DNA from: Kudoa neothunni
Lineage: Eukaryota; Cnidaria
Assembly: GCA_964304625.1 (NCBI GenBank)
Contig: OZ199838.1
Coordinates: forward strand, 16,430,001-16,494,000
Direction of reading: 5' to 3'
Length of the DNA: 64,000 bases
Under the pieces are notes generated by a model. That model searched no databases, was not told the origin of the DNA, and was given only the letters and a program-made list of their open reading frames with translations. The stretch's first letter is position 1, and each line of letters starts with the position of its first letter. Position numbers and translations under genes: made by a program. Below are positions 37,732 through 49,991 of this stretch, piece after piece.

Positions 37732-40686
37732 ATGCAAACTCAGTTAGTCTCGGTTAGTTTATTGATTGCATTTGCATGTAATTTGTTTATATTGATTATT
37801 TTATTAAATTCTTGTAGTTATTAATACAAATCCTACTACGGAAAATAAACTAGCACCCCAAACTCCTACAAAAATACTTTCGTATGACATTGTTGAAAGT
37901 AAAGTGTTGTTGGTTTTGACCGGATCAGATTATGAAGGAGCTACGAAAAAATGCCTCATAAGAAAAGAGAACGATAGTGGAAATGGATTTGATCACGTAA
38001 GTACATGCGAGAATAGAGATACACAGGTTGAGACAGGCAAGTGTGTACGTGCTTGTTCAGGAAATGACAATAAAATAGCATTTAATGTGCTTTCACCCAG
38101 AACAAAGTTTATCTATGTATATTCCGGAACAGATGCCGCACAAATTCAAAATAGTAATAACGGTGGGGATGTTTTTGGACTTGCTATTCGTAATTTAAAT
38201 AAAATTATTCTTTTTTAATTGAAAATAGCGCTTTTGGTGAATCCATCAATAACAGTGTCCATAGATACTAATACGAAAAAATTAAAATTGGCAGCCAAGA
38301 CATGTAAAAGAGTTGACTGTCCCATTTTTTATAAAGGTATTCAATACGCGGCCGGTACGGGACAGGGAACATGTGATACTGATAACATCGCCAACCAAGT
38401 TGACTTTGACCTTATGATTCCCCATTATGAGATGAAAGCACGAATTACCCGAGTTTCTTCTATCAAATGCCAAATCCATATATGAAAAAAAATATCGACA
38501 TATACAAACCCCAATACTACGTTACTTACAAAAAAGATGACGCTGATAAGAAAAATTATATCCTAAAATTCACCAACTCATTTCCTTCCGAAATATGTTT
38601 ATTCAGTATTAAAGACGCTTCGAGTGCTGCTACAGGATCTACAAAGAATTATGCATCAGTGTGCGGAGGAGGAACTGATAAAAAGTGTTTTGCACCTTGT
38701 GATACTGTTGAATTAACACTAGCTGAGTCTAAACCAATCGTCGAAATATTAATTCAGACTAGATATCATAATTTAGATACAAGCGGTAGTAGCATTGAGG
38801 GCTATAAACAGAAAAAATATGGTATTGTTTTTTAAAGAAAATGTATCTATTCATTTATTATAGCTATCGAAGAGACTGACGCTACGAATACACTTTTTAG
38901 TACACAAACGGATGTAGGGATTACACTCAACCCTTCTCCATACAACACAGCCACCGGTACCAATTCAGTAAAGTTTGTTACGTGTGATTTAAAGCATTTT
39001 CCTGCCGATAAAATCAGAAAGACTACAGGGGATGTTTTGCAATGCAACGGTATCGATTCTTGTGGAAATGCTTGTGCTACTCCTTCTGCTATAAAGGGAC
39101 TATCTGCAGGGAAAGCATATATAATTGAGATTACTCCGACAGCCATAAATAATCATGCTGATTTTAAAGAATACCTGTTTTTCCGAACAAGTAAGGAATA
39201 TATTCATAACACATATTAAATTATTCTTAGAAGAATCTGATTCATCAAACTTCGCCGACACAGCACCCACACCAACCGACGTGAGTGCTGCAATTAAAGC
39301 GGTTGATGGTGACGTAGAAACAACAGCAGAAACTGAACCAACATGCTCATATTACGTCAGTATAAAAGATAAAAACACGTTCGTAGAGGCAGAATGTGAA
39401 GACAGCAACCCATGTAGAGGATTCTGTAAAGATACTAAGAAATTGATAAATCTAGACCCTAAAACAAACTACGATATTAAAGTTGTTTCACACCAAAACT
39501 ATGGAATCAAAATATTTGAAAATATTCCAACTAGTAAAAAATTTTTTAATTTAAGATAATATAAATTATATTTGTTAGCTTGGTCAACCATGACTCTTTC
39601 CTATAGATTCCTAGATAAAGGGTTTAAAGTGGCTGGAACTTTGACATCCGTTTATCCACGAGCAATATGTCACTACAAAATAAGAGAAAAAGACGGAGAG
39701 ACTTTACAAGATGTTTATTCCTGTCCAGAAGTTGTCCCTCCGTCGCCGCCGGTCAGTCCAGCCATTGAAGATATTGCTGCTCCTCCTTCACCTACTCAAA
39801 CTCAGGAAACGAACCAACCTACGCCGGTTAACAGTTCAAATTTGTCTAGAATAAAGATAGCAAGAGCAAGTAATGCAGAAGAAGAGAATTCGACATCCAC
39901 TGAACCCGCCATTACTCAATCTAAGTTTCCACCATGTAGCAAACCACCACTCTGCAGCAATATAATAATTAGTGATGGTTATGAGGCTAATAAAGAATAT
40001 CAAGTATTGGTGACGGCTGTAGACCGATCAGAAGAAGTTACAATCAATATTCCTAAAAGTACTATAACAAAATTAATATAGATATTTTCTAAATTGTCAT
40101 ATTAATATAGACCCACTCCCTGAACTATCTCAGGATACAAACAAACAAATTACGGTAGTTATCGAGAGAGTAGGAGATACGTTAAAAATCACGTCATTGC
40201 TTCCAAAAGAAAAGGATGATAATTCAGTATGTCGATGGATACTGAGAGACATCACTGATGTTTCTCAACGAATAGTGAAAAAATGTGATTCCAGTAGAAG
40301 TAAAGTTTGCAGACTTCCAACTTGCAGATCATTCACTATTGAGGATGTAAGTGATACCAATGATTATCATTTAACGCTTATTCACTCCCGAGATTCCAAT
40401 GTTAAAGGTGTTGGAATAATAAAACGAGGTAACTAACAATTAATAGTAATATTAATTATTATTATTATAATTAATAATTTAGGAGAAACTTCGAATCAAT
40501 CCAGGTAAAACTAATAAAATAATGTTTAATGTAATATATTTCTAGGGCGAGCACCTCAATGTATTAAATTTTGAGTTGATATGTTGGAATAAGTTTTCAT
40601 TTAGGATTGTTGGAATCATTGTTCCAGTCGCTATTGTTATTGTAGGGGTTGGATTTTACTTTGGTTATATGAAGAATAAAGGATAA
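37732..40686 (+). CDS. Tandem array gene, copy 4: one frame break in exon 3
   Basis: Exons by homology: 37732-37777, 37818-38189, 38229-38821, 38864-39190, 39231-39533, 39579-40058, 40111-40428, 40483-40504, 40546-40560 and 40605-40686. The signal peptide begins MQTQLVSVSLLIAFA. Exon 2 starts like copy 1 (GSDYEGATKKC) but has its own loop, ENRDTQVETGKC. In exon 3 the segment around 38433-38440 reads GAGATGAAAGCACG where other copies read GAGATGATATGCACG, one base short, so the frame breaks at the HYEMICTNYP motif and resumes at MPNPYMKK. This is either a true lesion or an assembly error. Exon 4's variable loop is KTTGDVLQCNGIDSCGNAC. Exons 5 and 6 match copy 2. Helix and tail (MKNKG) are intact. 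Confidence 0.8.
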
Positions 40687-41671
40687 CTTTGATTAACTCA
40701 GTTAAACATTTGGAACATTTACATTATTTTTTATTAGTTTATAATTTTATAATTGAATATATTATAAATATTTGTAAATTCATTCACCAATAATTATCCA
40801 TTTTATTTGAAATATTGTTAGTATAATATTCGATATTAATTGAATTTACTTAAAGGTAGTGGCTATATCTCATGTACCTGATAATCCGACCGCGCTTAGG
40901 CCATACCTCAGGGAATGAATATCTCTTAATACATTTCACATATTTTACATATCTAATATTTACCTAACTTATTTTTCCGTATGTTTTGGAAGATATGGAA
41001 GAATAATAAATTTTTAGTAGGGCTGAAATTTGGTCTAAATCCCCCTAATATACAATAAAATACTGCTTATATTAATTATAAAAACAAATTTTATACAAAA
41101 CGAAACAAAGAGGCTAATAAGAGTTGTTTGGTTGTAGATTGATTTTTAGATATTGTACGAAACCACTCCATAAGTCATGTGGATTATTTCTTCTCCATTA
41201 GAATTCAACAAGAAATTCATTAACCTTCCCTGTATTGTGTGAAAAAAAAACGCGTGTTCCGATGGGGTCCGTCCGGACCTTAGAAAAAACTATCTTAATG
41301 ATCTTTAATTGCTTTGTGCCATGCTTTAAACAATTGTTCAACTATTTATTAGATGTTCTGCATAGGAAATTAAATTAATTATGAAGCGATAGTAGGCTAC
41401 AAAACAGGGCCCCATAATCTACCAATATCGTCTATTTAAAATTAAGGAAGAATTTAATCGTACAAAAATCAAAAATGAATACATTTCATCCGAATATAAA
41501 GTAGTTTGGAAAATGAAAATCAATTTAACAATGAAAGGATCAAATTGAATAAGGGTGTCTTGGATCTAATGAGTAGTTTAGCGGAATTTTTAAAGTATAT
41601 ATAAAACTAATGTTCGAATTAACTTTGGAAATTTGATTTATACATTCTTTTTTTCCAGACATAATTTGATA
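40687..41671. other. 3' flank of copy 4, duplicated after copy 5
   Basis: Aligns with 54825-55822. It contains GTGGCTATATCTCATGTACC at about 40859, a single terminal arm like those of the Mutator-type MITEs, whose other end I did not find. At 41220 TTAACCTTCCCTGTATTG with GGGGTCCGTCCGGACC inside looks like a piggyBac-type end; a possible opposite end, GGAGGGTTAA, lies at 46493-46502. Confidence 0.55.
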
Positions 41672-42733
41672 CAGTAGCGCAGGGTTATTACGTAGCATGA
41701 TTATTGCGTATTTTTAGAAATAATGTCGAAAATTCAAAATATACAAAATAACTACAGATATAAATCGTGAGATAAGAGTAAAATATACGGATAGATTTAA
41801 TTATAAAATTAAGAAATAATTTGTTCATTGGGAAAAATAGGAGTGCATGCTTATTACGCACCTAAAATTTGTTGTTTGATTACATTGGCATGGTTAGGAC
41901 GCAGTAGGAAAATAGGGAAAATTATCGCTTACATGGAGAAAACATGTAGATTATTAAATAATTGTATAAATTAAGAACTAAGAGTAGCTCTAAAGCGAAC
42001 ATTGTTAGGCGCTTCCGCTTTAAATCAGTCACCACAATGAATATAATTGTATCAATAAAAGCAAAAATATTCGCAGACTTTGTTTCAAGTGATTTAAAAT
42101 TTTATCGAAAAACTCGGAAAAAAATTCAAACTACTCGATATAAGAATGAATGGATCGAATTTTCGAGAGCGAGAAATATAAAGCTGGCCAGAGAGTACAA
42201 TATAATAGGAAAATAAATTAGCCAACGACATAAAGGATGGCAAAAACAACAACATTCCTATAACTGTCGGTCAAAGACAGTTCCATGAGTTTGTTTCGAG
42301 AGTTAGTCTTAAAATGAACAAATTAAATAGAAAATCTAAAGGAAATAATGAAATTATTTAAGACCCATCACACCAAAATGCTGAATCACATCACAAAGTT
42401 AAATTTTTTATTTTCTAAAATACAATAAACTTCGTTTAAACAAGAGAAATAACAAATTTCTTGTTGATAAAATAATTGCCTTAAACTACTTTATTTATTA
42501 ACAAAATACTCTGTCAACGATGAAAAAATTTTTACGACAATTTTTCACATCTCTCTATTAAAGTTATTATTAGTGCAATGAGAGAATAAATAAAAAAAGC
42601 AGAAAAGTGGCCGCGTATCCACCAAATTTCTCCTACACACGCACGCGCCAAAAGCATGGATAGTAAATAATGCAGGGTTGTTACGCACTCGAGTTTTTTC
42701 TCCAAAAAAGTAAGCAATATCCCTGCACAACTG
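41672..42733. mobile_element. pogo/Tigger-like element with TA duplication (copy A)
   Basis: Ends read CAGTAGCGCAGGGTTATTAC and, inverted, CAGTTGTGCAGGGATATTGC, with TA on both flanks (41670-41671 and 42734-42735). An 84-codon open stretch at 41962-42216 (LRTKSSSKANIVRRFRFKSV) may be a transposase leftover, but no catalytic motif is seen. Paralogue at 55823-56875. Confidence 0.82.
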
Positions 42734-42776
42734 TATATGAAAACACTAGATATTTCGCCTTAGTTCTGTGATGTAA

Positions 42777-42786
42777 TCTTTAATTT
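42777..42786. repeat. Target duplication left of the MULE
   Basis: TCTTTAATTT here and TCTTAATTT at 45922-45930 flank the MULE. The unoccupied paralogous site near 56917 reads TAATCTTAACTTTCTCTG, confirming the limits. Confidence 0.8.
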
Positions 42787-45700
42787 ACGATGGCGTCTAT
42801 TTGCACTCCCTCGGTGCATGCGCGGAGGATTAAAGCATTATCTCTATATGTGCTTTTTCTCTTATATTAGTTGTTGCAGAAAATCACTAATAGCCAAAAA
42901 CGATAAATAATATTTTTTGAAAAATGAATAAAATAATAAAAATATTTTTTCTATTTCTTTGTTATCAACACAATTTTTTAATTGTTTTAGTCTTCGTTTT
43001 ATTTAAATGGAACGAAAATTGAAATCATACAAGTTGAAATTATTTTCATTTTTTTGATTTATGTAAAATGTGATTTTATTCTCGTACTGATCTTTTCTGT
43101 TCTTTAGGCTCTTGTAAAATTCGTTGTATTGACTACCAGCAAGTGTATTTAATTGATCCAATATTTCAAAACAATTTTTTGTTGTTTTTAAACTTTGATT
43201 TTAAATGTATATTGGTTGGTAAAACATTCAAGCCGATATTTTGTGAATCAATATCGGGGAAGTTTTAATTGTTGAAATATCGTCGTCTGTTATGTTACAC
43301 ATATGATTATTATCGAGGAATATATCATTGTTTGTATAAACCATCTTCCAATACACATAGAATCAGAAGTCAAAATTAAAGATTTTACCTTTGCAATTAA
43401 ATGTTTTCATGAGAGAGAATATTGTTGAAAAAATGTATAATCAAACTTGTATATATTATCTTGAAACGTAACCATTGCTGAACAAGAAATAATGTGAAAA
43501 AGAACATGTTTTTTAAATTCCAAATTGATAATAATTTCAGATTTTGAGCCTCTAATTTGATTTTATCAGCGGAAAAACTGGACAAACGATCTATTATTAC
43601 AAAAATATCATCATCAACAATTTTGTTCTTCATGAGAATCAGATCATTTTTTATAAATCATCACGATGGATGGGCTTACAGTAATTGAGTATTGAATGGA
43701 CTTGGTGAATTAACGATGATTTTGACATAAGGTTTTTATCTTGTCATGCTTTTGTTCAATCCTATTATTTGTATTTGAACCAAATGTCAGTGCATTGAGA
43801 CCATGAACATGAGCCCAAATATTTTGAATATTAATCCAATTGTTTTCCAAATATCGAAAATACACTGGATTTGTCGAATATAATTCATTCAAACGAATTA
43901 AAATGAGTCGGCACTTTCAGAATATATTTAATTTTTTGATAAGATTTTTTAAATTATCAGATGAACAGAATCGTTTGTTGAATAAATCGCGGCCTTCTGA
44001 ACTCATTACGCTCAATACTAATAAACCGCACAAAGATATATTCACGTGAGTTTTTCTTGTAATTATTATCCGAATGGAGAAATTTTGCCGGTGGAGAAAG
44101 ATAGCCTGCGCGTGTGCGAATGCAAAAAATACATAAACCGTAATTTTTTATTGAAAAAAAAATTCAAACTACCTATAATTTTATTTTAATTTCCAATTAT
44201 ACGTTTTAGATATAGCTTCTACATAAAATGTACCATAATAGGAACTATAATTCGAGCATATCTCCTTCAATTTTTTCATTTTTATTTCCGTCTTTTTGTT
44301 CTGATTTGTTGTATTTGGATTACATAGCTGATACATAATTTCCTGTTCAATCAAACTTTGTCGCTCTTTTAGATTTGTGATGAATGTGACTAATCCTGAA
44401 TGTGATTGGTCAAAGCGGGAATAAAAGTGGCGATCGAATATTTCTGCGTTGTTAGATGTTAGTTTTACATCGTTCAGCACTCTTTGGTATGCATTCCATG
44501 ATTCAATGGGACACTTTTTGCTTCTAATAAGGTTTTTTTCAAAATATATTAAGAATAATTGAAGATTAGGAATCTGAAATTTTTCAGCAGAAGTACACAA
44601 TTTTTTGAATTCAGCTTCAACAAAATCTTTAGGAACAAATGCGAGTGACATAACGCATTTAATGAAAACTTTAAAATCTAGGTTATTTTGGTATTCCTCG
44701 GAAAGTCCAAGTGATTGAATTTTTCGGTAATTACATTGTCCGAAATGAAACAAACAAAATTGTGCATCATGTTTTGATGCTTTTTTAAAAGCATTATATA
44801 CTGCTACTTCAAAGTCAATAATTATTGATTTCGGTAACTCCATATTACCCTTCTCCTTGATTATTTCAATAATCTCCGTGTAATTTTTCTCAGACTTGTC
44901 CGACATTAAAACAAAAGCTAGTGGAAAAACCCTGTTGAATGCATTACCATGAATAGCATATAACTGAAAAAAATCCTTCGGCGCAACGTTAAAAGTTCCA
45001 TCCGCAATCCAAAAATCTGAATTTTTCAGATGTAAAAGGTTTTTCTCTGTAGAAAAAATGATTATTCTGTTTTCGTCATCAGAACCTGAATCGAACAAAC
45101 AAAAGGATTCATCTCTCAGAGTCTTAATTTTATTACAAAGACTTGTCGCTGGATAAATTTGAATATTGTTTCATTTTCTAAAATTTCATATGTTTTTGTA
45201 TACAAAAGATTTAGGAATAATCGGCAATTCATTAATGTTTTCTTTGCTGATTGCAATACTATACACCTTGTTTGTTGGATATAAAGTAGTTTCTGCTAAG
45301 AATTTTATTTTATTGTGGAATAATTTTTTATTTTTGTCCTCCTCCGATACGACGTGATTGTGAAATCCAGTTTTTTCAATGTTTTCCGTATTATCAAGAG
45401 TTGTTACTCTTAACCTTCTTTTACATTGTTTAACTTGACACCTCCAGTATTGAATTTCATTTTTTTTGTAATCTTTGACGTAAAAATAATCTTCATGAAG
45501 CATCATGTCGGTATTTTTGGTAGTCTTAAGCATAATAATATCTTTATTTGAATTTCCACTCATCCTGGGTCCCTTAGCTGGTCTTGCGCAGTTAATATGC
45601 GTTTAAAATTAGGTTTTATTCACGTCTGCGCATGCAATCTTTCTCCACCGGCAAAAATTCTCCATACCATTATTATCTAACCATTTTTTAATATATTAAA

Positions 45701-45921
45701 CATGGAAGTTGACATGAAATTATTTTATGGGGTAAATATAATTGTAATTTTTACGATAAATAATAACTGACGTACCGCTTTAAAAGTCAATTAAAAAAAT
45801 ATTATGTGTCGTTAACAGCTATTATTATTTGTTTGAAATGACTAATATAAGAGTAAAAGCACATATAGAGATAATGCTTTAATCCTCCGCGCATGCACCG
45901 ATGGAGTGCAAATAGACACTA
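42787..45921 (-). mobile_element. Mutator-like element (MULE) with transposase
   Basis: Inverted repeats of about 80 bp bound it: left GTCTATTTGCACTCCCTCGG from 42796, right the inverse of GTGTCTATTTGCACTCCATC ending about 45919, continuing through GCATGCGCGGAGGATTAAAG and TATCTCTATATGTGC. A second short inverted word pair (GCGCATGC, CTTTCTCCACCGGC at 45638-45651 versus GCCGGTGGAGAAAG at 44088-44101) also occurs inside. The transposase is on the minus strand. The paralogous spacer after copy 5 lacks the element, so it inserted after that duplication. Confidence 0.92.
43710..45563 (-). pseudogene. MULE transposase with FLYWCH-type zinc finger, a few breaks
   Basis: Two main open pieces. 45563-45186 starts MSGNSNKDIIML and has a FLYWCH/WRKY-GCM1-type finger: DYFYVKDYKKNEIQYWRC, CKRRLRVTT and the closing FHNHV. 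45098-44181 is the MULE DDE domain: FWIADGTFNVAPKDFFQLY with the first Asp, IIIDFEVAVYNAFKKA with the second, and CLFHFGQCNYRKIQSLG. A further piece at 43892-43710 contains NPVYFRYLENNWI and TNNRIEQKHDKIK, the region of the final Glu. At least one stop lies between the first two pieces (about 45099-45185) and the third is out of frame or interrupted, with intervening palindromic sequence near 44090. The enzyme would cut and paste the element; this copy is young but probably inactive. Confidence 0.88.
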
Positions 45922-45930
45922 TCTTAATTT

Positions 45931-46502
45931 CCTCTGTATTTCCTTATTTTAAAAAATTTTATCTTATAAATTTAATATCAGAAGTGGGTTTTCATAATTA
46001 TATAGTTAAGTGAAACGAACTAAAATCCTAAGATTTTTAAATTACATTATTAATTCTCTTTAAAAATCATTAAAGTTAAAAGTTTTTCAGAGGAACTGCT
46101 GATATCCTTCTAGTGGCAAGCTTATAATAGTAAATCCTAAAGCAAGATATGTTATTTTTGGATTAAGACTCGGTAATTCGCGGTAAAATTCTATGATATT
46201 CTAAGAATCATCGTTTACTCAATTAAACCTTACATGTTAAATATCTAAATCTTCAAATATAAGAGAAAAATATATTTTATCTAAAATCGAAACATACTTT
46301 TGCCTGTAAAGGCACAAAAATCATTAATGTTGACCGATATTAATTTTTTTTAAATGTAATATTTTTACACCAATCCAAATGCTTTAAATTTTTAGAGGAA
46401 TACAAAAATTTATGGATGCTTTGAATCTGTCTATCCAAAACTAGGTTCAAATTAGACGGAGTTGAGGTCCAATCGGACTCCATTCCGGGCAGGGAGGGTT
46501 AA
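45931..46502. other. Spacer right of the MULE
   Basis: To about 46060 it aligns with 56925-57050. Beyond that it is unique. It ends with GGTCCAATCGGACTCC and GGGAGGGTTAA, resembling an inverted piggyBac-type end. No gene seen. Confidence 0.5.
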
Positions 46503-47760
46503 TGCCATCCATACGAACTGTTCCATCCTCATTAACTGATGATATTCCATTTCTTGGAGATACTAGATATTTTATTGCATCCCAAATGCTCTCAATTGTG
46601 TTCGTGTGAGCTCCCGAAATACTATCCACATATTCTATATTGTGGTTAACAATGAGGTGAGTGTAGAAATTATGAAGTGTGGCGTAGCTTTTGAAACAAT
46701 CAGTGATGATAATGGAGCCTGGTTTAACATAATATTTTTATTAGAGTTTTAGTTTTTTTTTACAAGATCAAACCCCTGGCGCAACTTGTTAGGTTGTGAA
46801 GGTGGGACTGGTTAGGCCTTCTCCATTTACGCTTTAGGTAACGCAGCGTCATATTAAAGCGATTTACGTTTATGCGGTAGTGTGGGATTTAACCCACAAA
46901 ACATCCTCGATTCGGAGCAACCACCATCTCGACCATACCTTGGACTAACCCAGAATTAGTCTGGGAAGGTCGTCTGAATGCGGGCGTCGACCCTACTGAA
47001 ATCCCCTACTGGGTTGTATTTCGTTCCTGTACGTACCCCGGCATTTATGAACGCCCGAAATCTACCCTTCCACCAGGCTCCCCTCCCAGCTGCAAGTAAA
47101 GTCACGATAAATCGTAGATCCTTGCGATTACTATAGCCTTCCTACTTCATTTTGGATTAGGAACACAGGAACGCCTGAATTAGGCCTTGAACTCACAACC
47201 TCAAGGTATACGATCTCGACCTAACACCACTATGCCATATTGTCCATTAGAGTTTCAGTAATTCTATCGGGGACCTCCACTAAAAACATTCTTCTTTGGG
47301 GCGTCCTTCCCACATCCCCAAGAACCCATGCCCCATTAAAACCATGGCCTTTGTTATCTTTATTTTACCAAACTTCGACTCATCAATTTCTACGACTGTG
47401 TTTTCTTCTCTAATTATGATGTCCTCGAATACCAAACTGTCGGCCATCATTTATCTGAGGCAGTGCGAGTAGTTTGTGATCGTTTGAGAAGAGTGAATAG
47501 TTATAGTGATCAAGTTAGGGGTTTTTACAACCACTAACCAATAATAAGCCAACTAAATAAAATCGTCAACTTTAAGTTTCATATTTTTGACGATCGTATA
47601 ATAAAAAATGGAGACTTCTTCCCTACGTCTTTGAGAAGCATCGCCAATTTTTTCCACGGATCGAAAATCGTGGTCCTCCGCACTTGATACAGTTAGAAGG
47701 TGCATTGAAGATATCGTTCTCGATTAGATAAATGATAGAGCTGTATTCGTTGCAAAATAT
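46503..47760 (-). pseudogene. Second Merlin (ISXO2-like) transposase, split by a SINE
   Basis: Minus-strand pieces in order are a zinc-ribbon-like N-terminus (CIKCGGPRFSIRGKNWRC, about 47700-47640), VVEIDESKFGKIK with the first catalytic Asp (about 47400-47360) and HGFLGMWEGRPKEECF. After the inserted SINE come IITDCFKSYATLHNFYTHL and VDSISGAHTNTIESIWDAIK, with the GAHTN motif characteristic of ISXO2 transposases. Frames change between pieces, so it is a relic. Confidence 0.85.
46753..47245 (-). mobile_element. tRNA-derived SINE inserted in the Merlin relic
   Basis: GC content is clearly higher than the surroundings. Read on the minus strand from 47245 it starts with a tRNA-like head: GGCATAGTGGTGTTAGG (box A region, 47220-47236) and GGTTGTGAGTTCAAGGCC (box B region, 47183-47200). 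It ends in a short A-rich tail at 46753-46762. Direct repeats of 13 bp flank it, ATTAGAGTTTTAG (46740-46752) and ATTAGAGTTTCAG (47246-47258), as expected from target-primed insertion. The inserted length is 493 bp. Confidence 0.88.
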
Positions 47761-47929
47761 GTTATCAAATGACTTCCTCGGTACAATCATTTAGATAGAG
47801 GTAACAATTAACTTTCGGCAAATCATTAAATACTGGAAGTTGTTATGTTAATTCCTATAATGCAGTAATATTATAGAGGGCAGCATGTCTTAAGCCGACT
47901 TTTTCTCACTTCCTAAAAGGCCGAAAGAT

Positions 47930-49723
47930 TAACGGGGGGAGGTTGAATCAAATATGATCCCAATTCCTTATTCTGTAACAAGAGATAAAAGTCTCCACAT
48001 TATCAACATCACCCATATCCTTGTTGTACATATGAAATTTGGGCTGTTCGGTCGTCATATTGCGCTTTTTGCCCTACAATAACATGTTACATGTATAATT
48101 GATTTAACAATAAGTGAAATGTTAAGAAAAGTAACAGGCTCCGTATCATTCCGTTAAATACAACTAACATCAATTCTGCAATCTAAGAAATATTTATGGT
48201 AATCTTGGTAGTTTTCCCTCATTAATGTCGGAATTGTCATTGGATAGCTTGACGTTCGGTTCATTCTTACTGACCGGGTAGCATTAATATTTCTGTTCAA
48301 TTCAACCAATAATTTGTGTGAGTTGAAAAAATGATCAAGGTAGGCATGACATATACCTCTATCCTTTGGCTCATCGACAAAATTTAGCATGACACTTCCA
48401 CCTTGGCTAAGATTCTTGATGTATATTTCTATCTTATCTGTATATACATTGAAAATAAAAATATTTCCATCAGAAGATGCTAAACCTCAATGTTTGAGAC
48501 AGAAACGATCGGGATTATCCTTCATATACATTTTTCACGAATCATGACCAATATATGGGAGTATTCGATCATCAATAGATAAGTTGTTGTGAAAATATCT
48601 AAATTTATTGAAATCTTAGTCAATCTTCCAATTATTGATTTCGTCTCGGACAGCTTATTATCCTTATCAAGCTTAAAATTATTATTAAAGCAAATGTACC
48701 TTTTCATCAATTATAATAATTTTTACTCCATAGATTTTTTTACAATTTCAACACCAGAATCCATCGAAGTTTCTCCATACAAATGCTGCTGAGATAATCA
48801 GTTGTATCTGGATAATAGTAAAATACCGATAAAAGATTTAAATTCTTTTATGGTTAAATGAAAAGTTTCATTATTTTTGTTGGTATAAATATTTGTTTCT
48901 TTAACAACATTCAGCATAAGATTATCAACTAAAATTTTGTTTACAATACTTCATAAAATTCATACCTACTTGTTGAGGCACCATACATAATATCACGTTT
49001 ATTTCGACTAACTGTTTGGCAATTAAAAATGAACTTTTAGACTGGGATATTTTAAACTATGTGGCACGATAATTATCATTAATGGTTAATTTTTAATGTA
49101 CGACAACGTCTCTACTTCAACGCATGCTTCTGGATGGTTACGATGTCAATGTTTTCATCATCTCTTGAAAAAAGGGTCATCTCCATCAGTCAAAATACCA
49201 ATATTATCTTAAACCTCGAGGTAAAGTCAAAAACTCAATTATGTTTAAAATATCAACATTATTTTTTATCATATTCATCAGAATCAATTATGTTTTCGTA
49301 TGCCGTTGTGAAGGTGTACGCACTAGGTCAAATAACCGATTAATTGGAATTTAGCACGTCAATGGGTTTTCGTTTCCTTTTCGGCACTGTACTATATTGC
49401 TTATATTTCTTGACCCCTGTAACGGTTTGACCTATTTTGAAAAAATATTATTTATCTTACTTTGTTAAATTATAATTCAGATTGAGAATTTTTAATTTCT
49501 TATTTCTAAGAAATTACTGTTCTATTACTACCTCAGTATACCATAATTACTATATAATACACAATCTCAGAGATATAAATTCATAATTGTAATTTAATTT
49601 TTAATTAAATTTAAAATGAATTGATACATTATAAATTACGATATAATACTCATTGACGAATTATTAAAGTTCTTAAAGATGCAACAATGAGGGATCGAAA
49701 AAGGAACGAAAACCCGGAATGGG
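47930..49723 (-). pseudogene. piggyBac transposase relic (copy A)
   Basis: Minus-strand fragments are MMKRYICFNNNFKLDKDNKL (the IRRFLHFND region, 48710), IGRLTKISINLDIFTTTYL, then HAYLDHFFNSHKLLVELNRN with INATRSVRMNRTSSYP (48390-48154), then YNKDMGDVDNVETF with ISCYRIRNWDH near 48010-47950. These are the DDE and C-terminal landmarks of piggyBac enzymes. Many stops and frame breaks lie between. The right end is probably GGG before the TTAA at 49724-49727, since copy B ends alike. Confidence 0.8.
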
Positions 49724-49737
49724 TTAATGTAAAAGGC

Positions 49738-49991
49738 ACACCATAAACTTTCCTGGGATAAGAGTACGCGGATAGTGCTGGCCAAAGAATTGTCGCGAAA
49801 CTGGGAATTGACCTAGAAAATAGTGGAAAAAGAAATCAAATATCAAAATTACATTATTTGTTGATTTTTGTAATATTATAAAATCATTAAAATAACATTT
49901 AATTATACTGAATAGAAATTATGTGCCAATATAACTTATTTTAGTTATATAAGAAAATTTCTAGAGTCACCAAGTATCAACGAATTCGATT
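49738..49991 (+). other. Upstream part of array unit, copy 5 (left of MITE)
   Basis: Aligns with 60435-60690 and 12121-12340. It is interrupted by the MITE at 49992 and resumes at 51594. Confidence 0.65.

Noticed and set aside
47183-47245. A tRNA gene on the minus strand
   Set aside because: Box A and B words are present, but the fold is not complete and the sequence continues into a SINE body with tail and target duplication.
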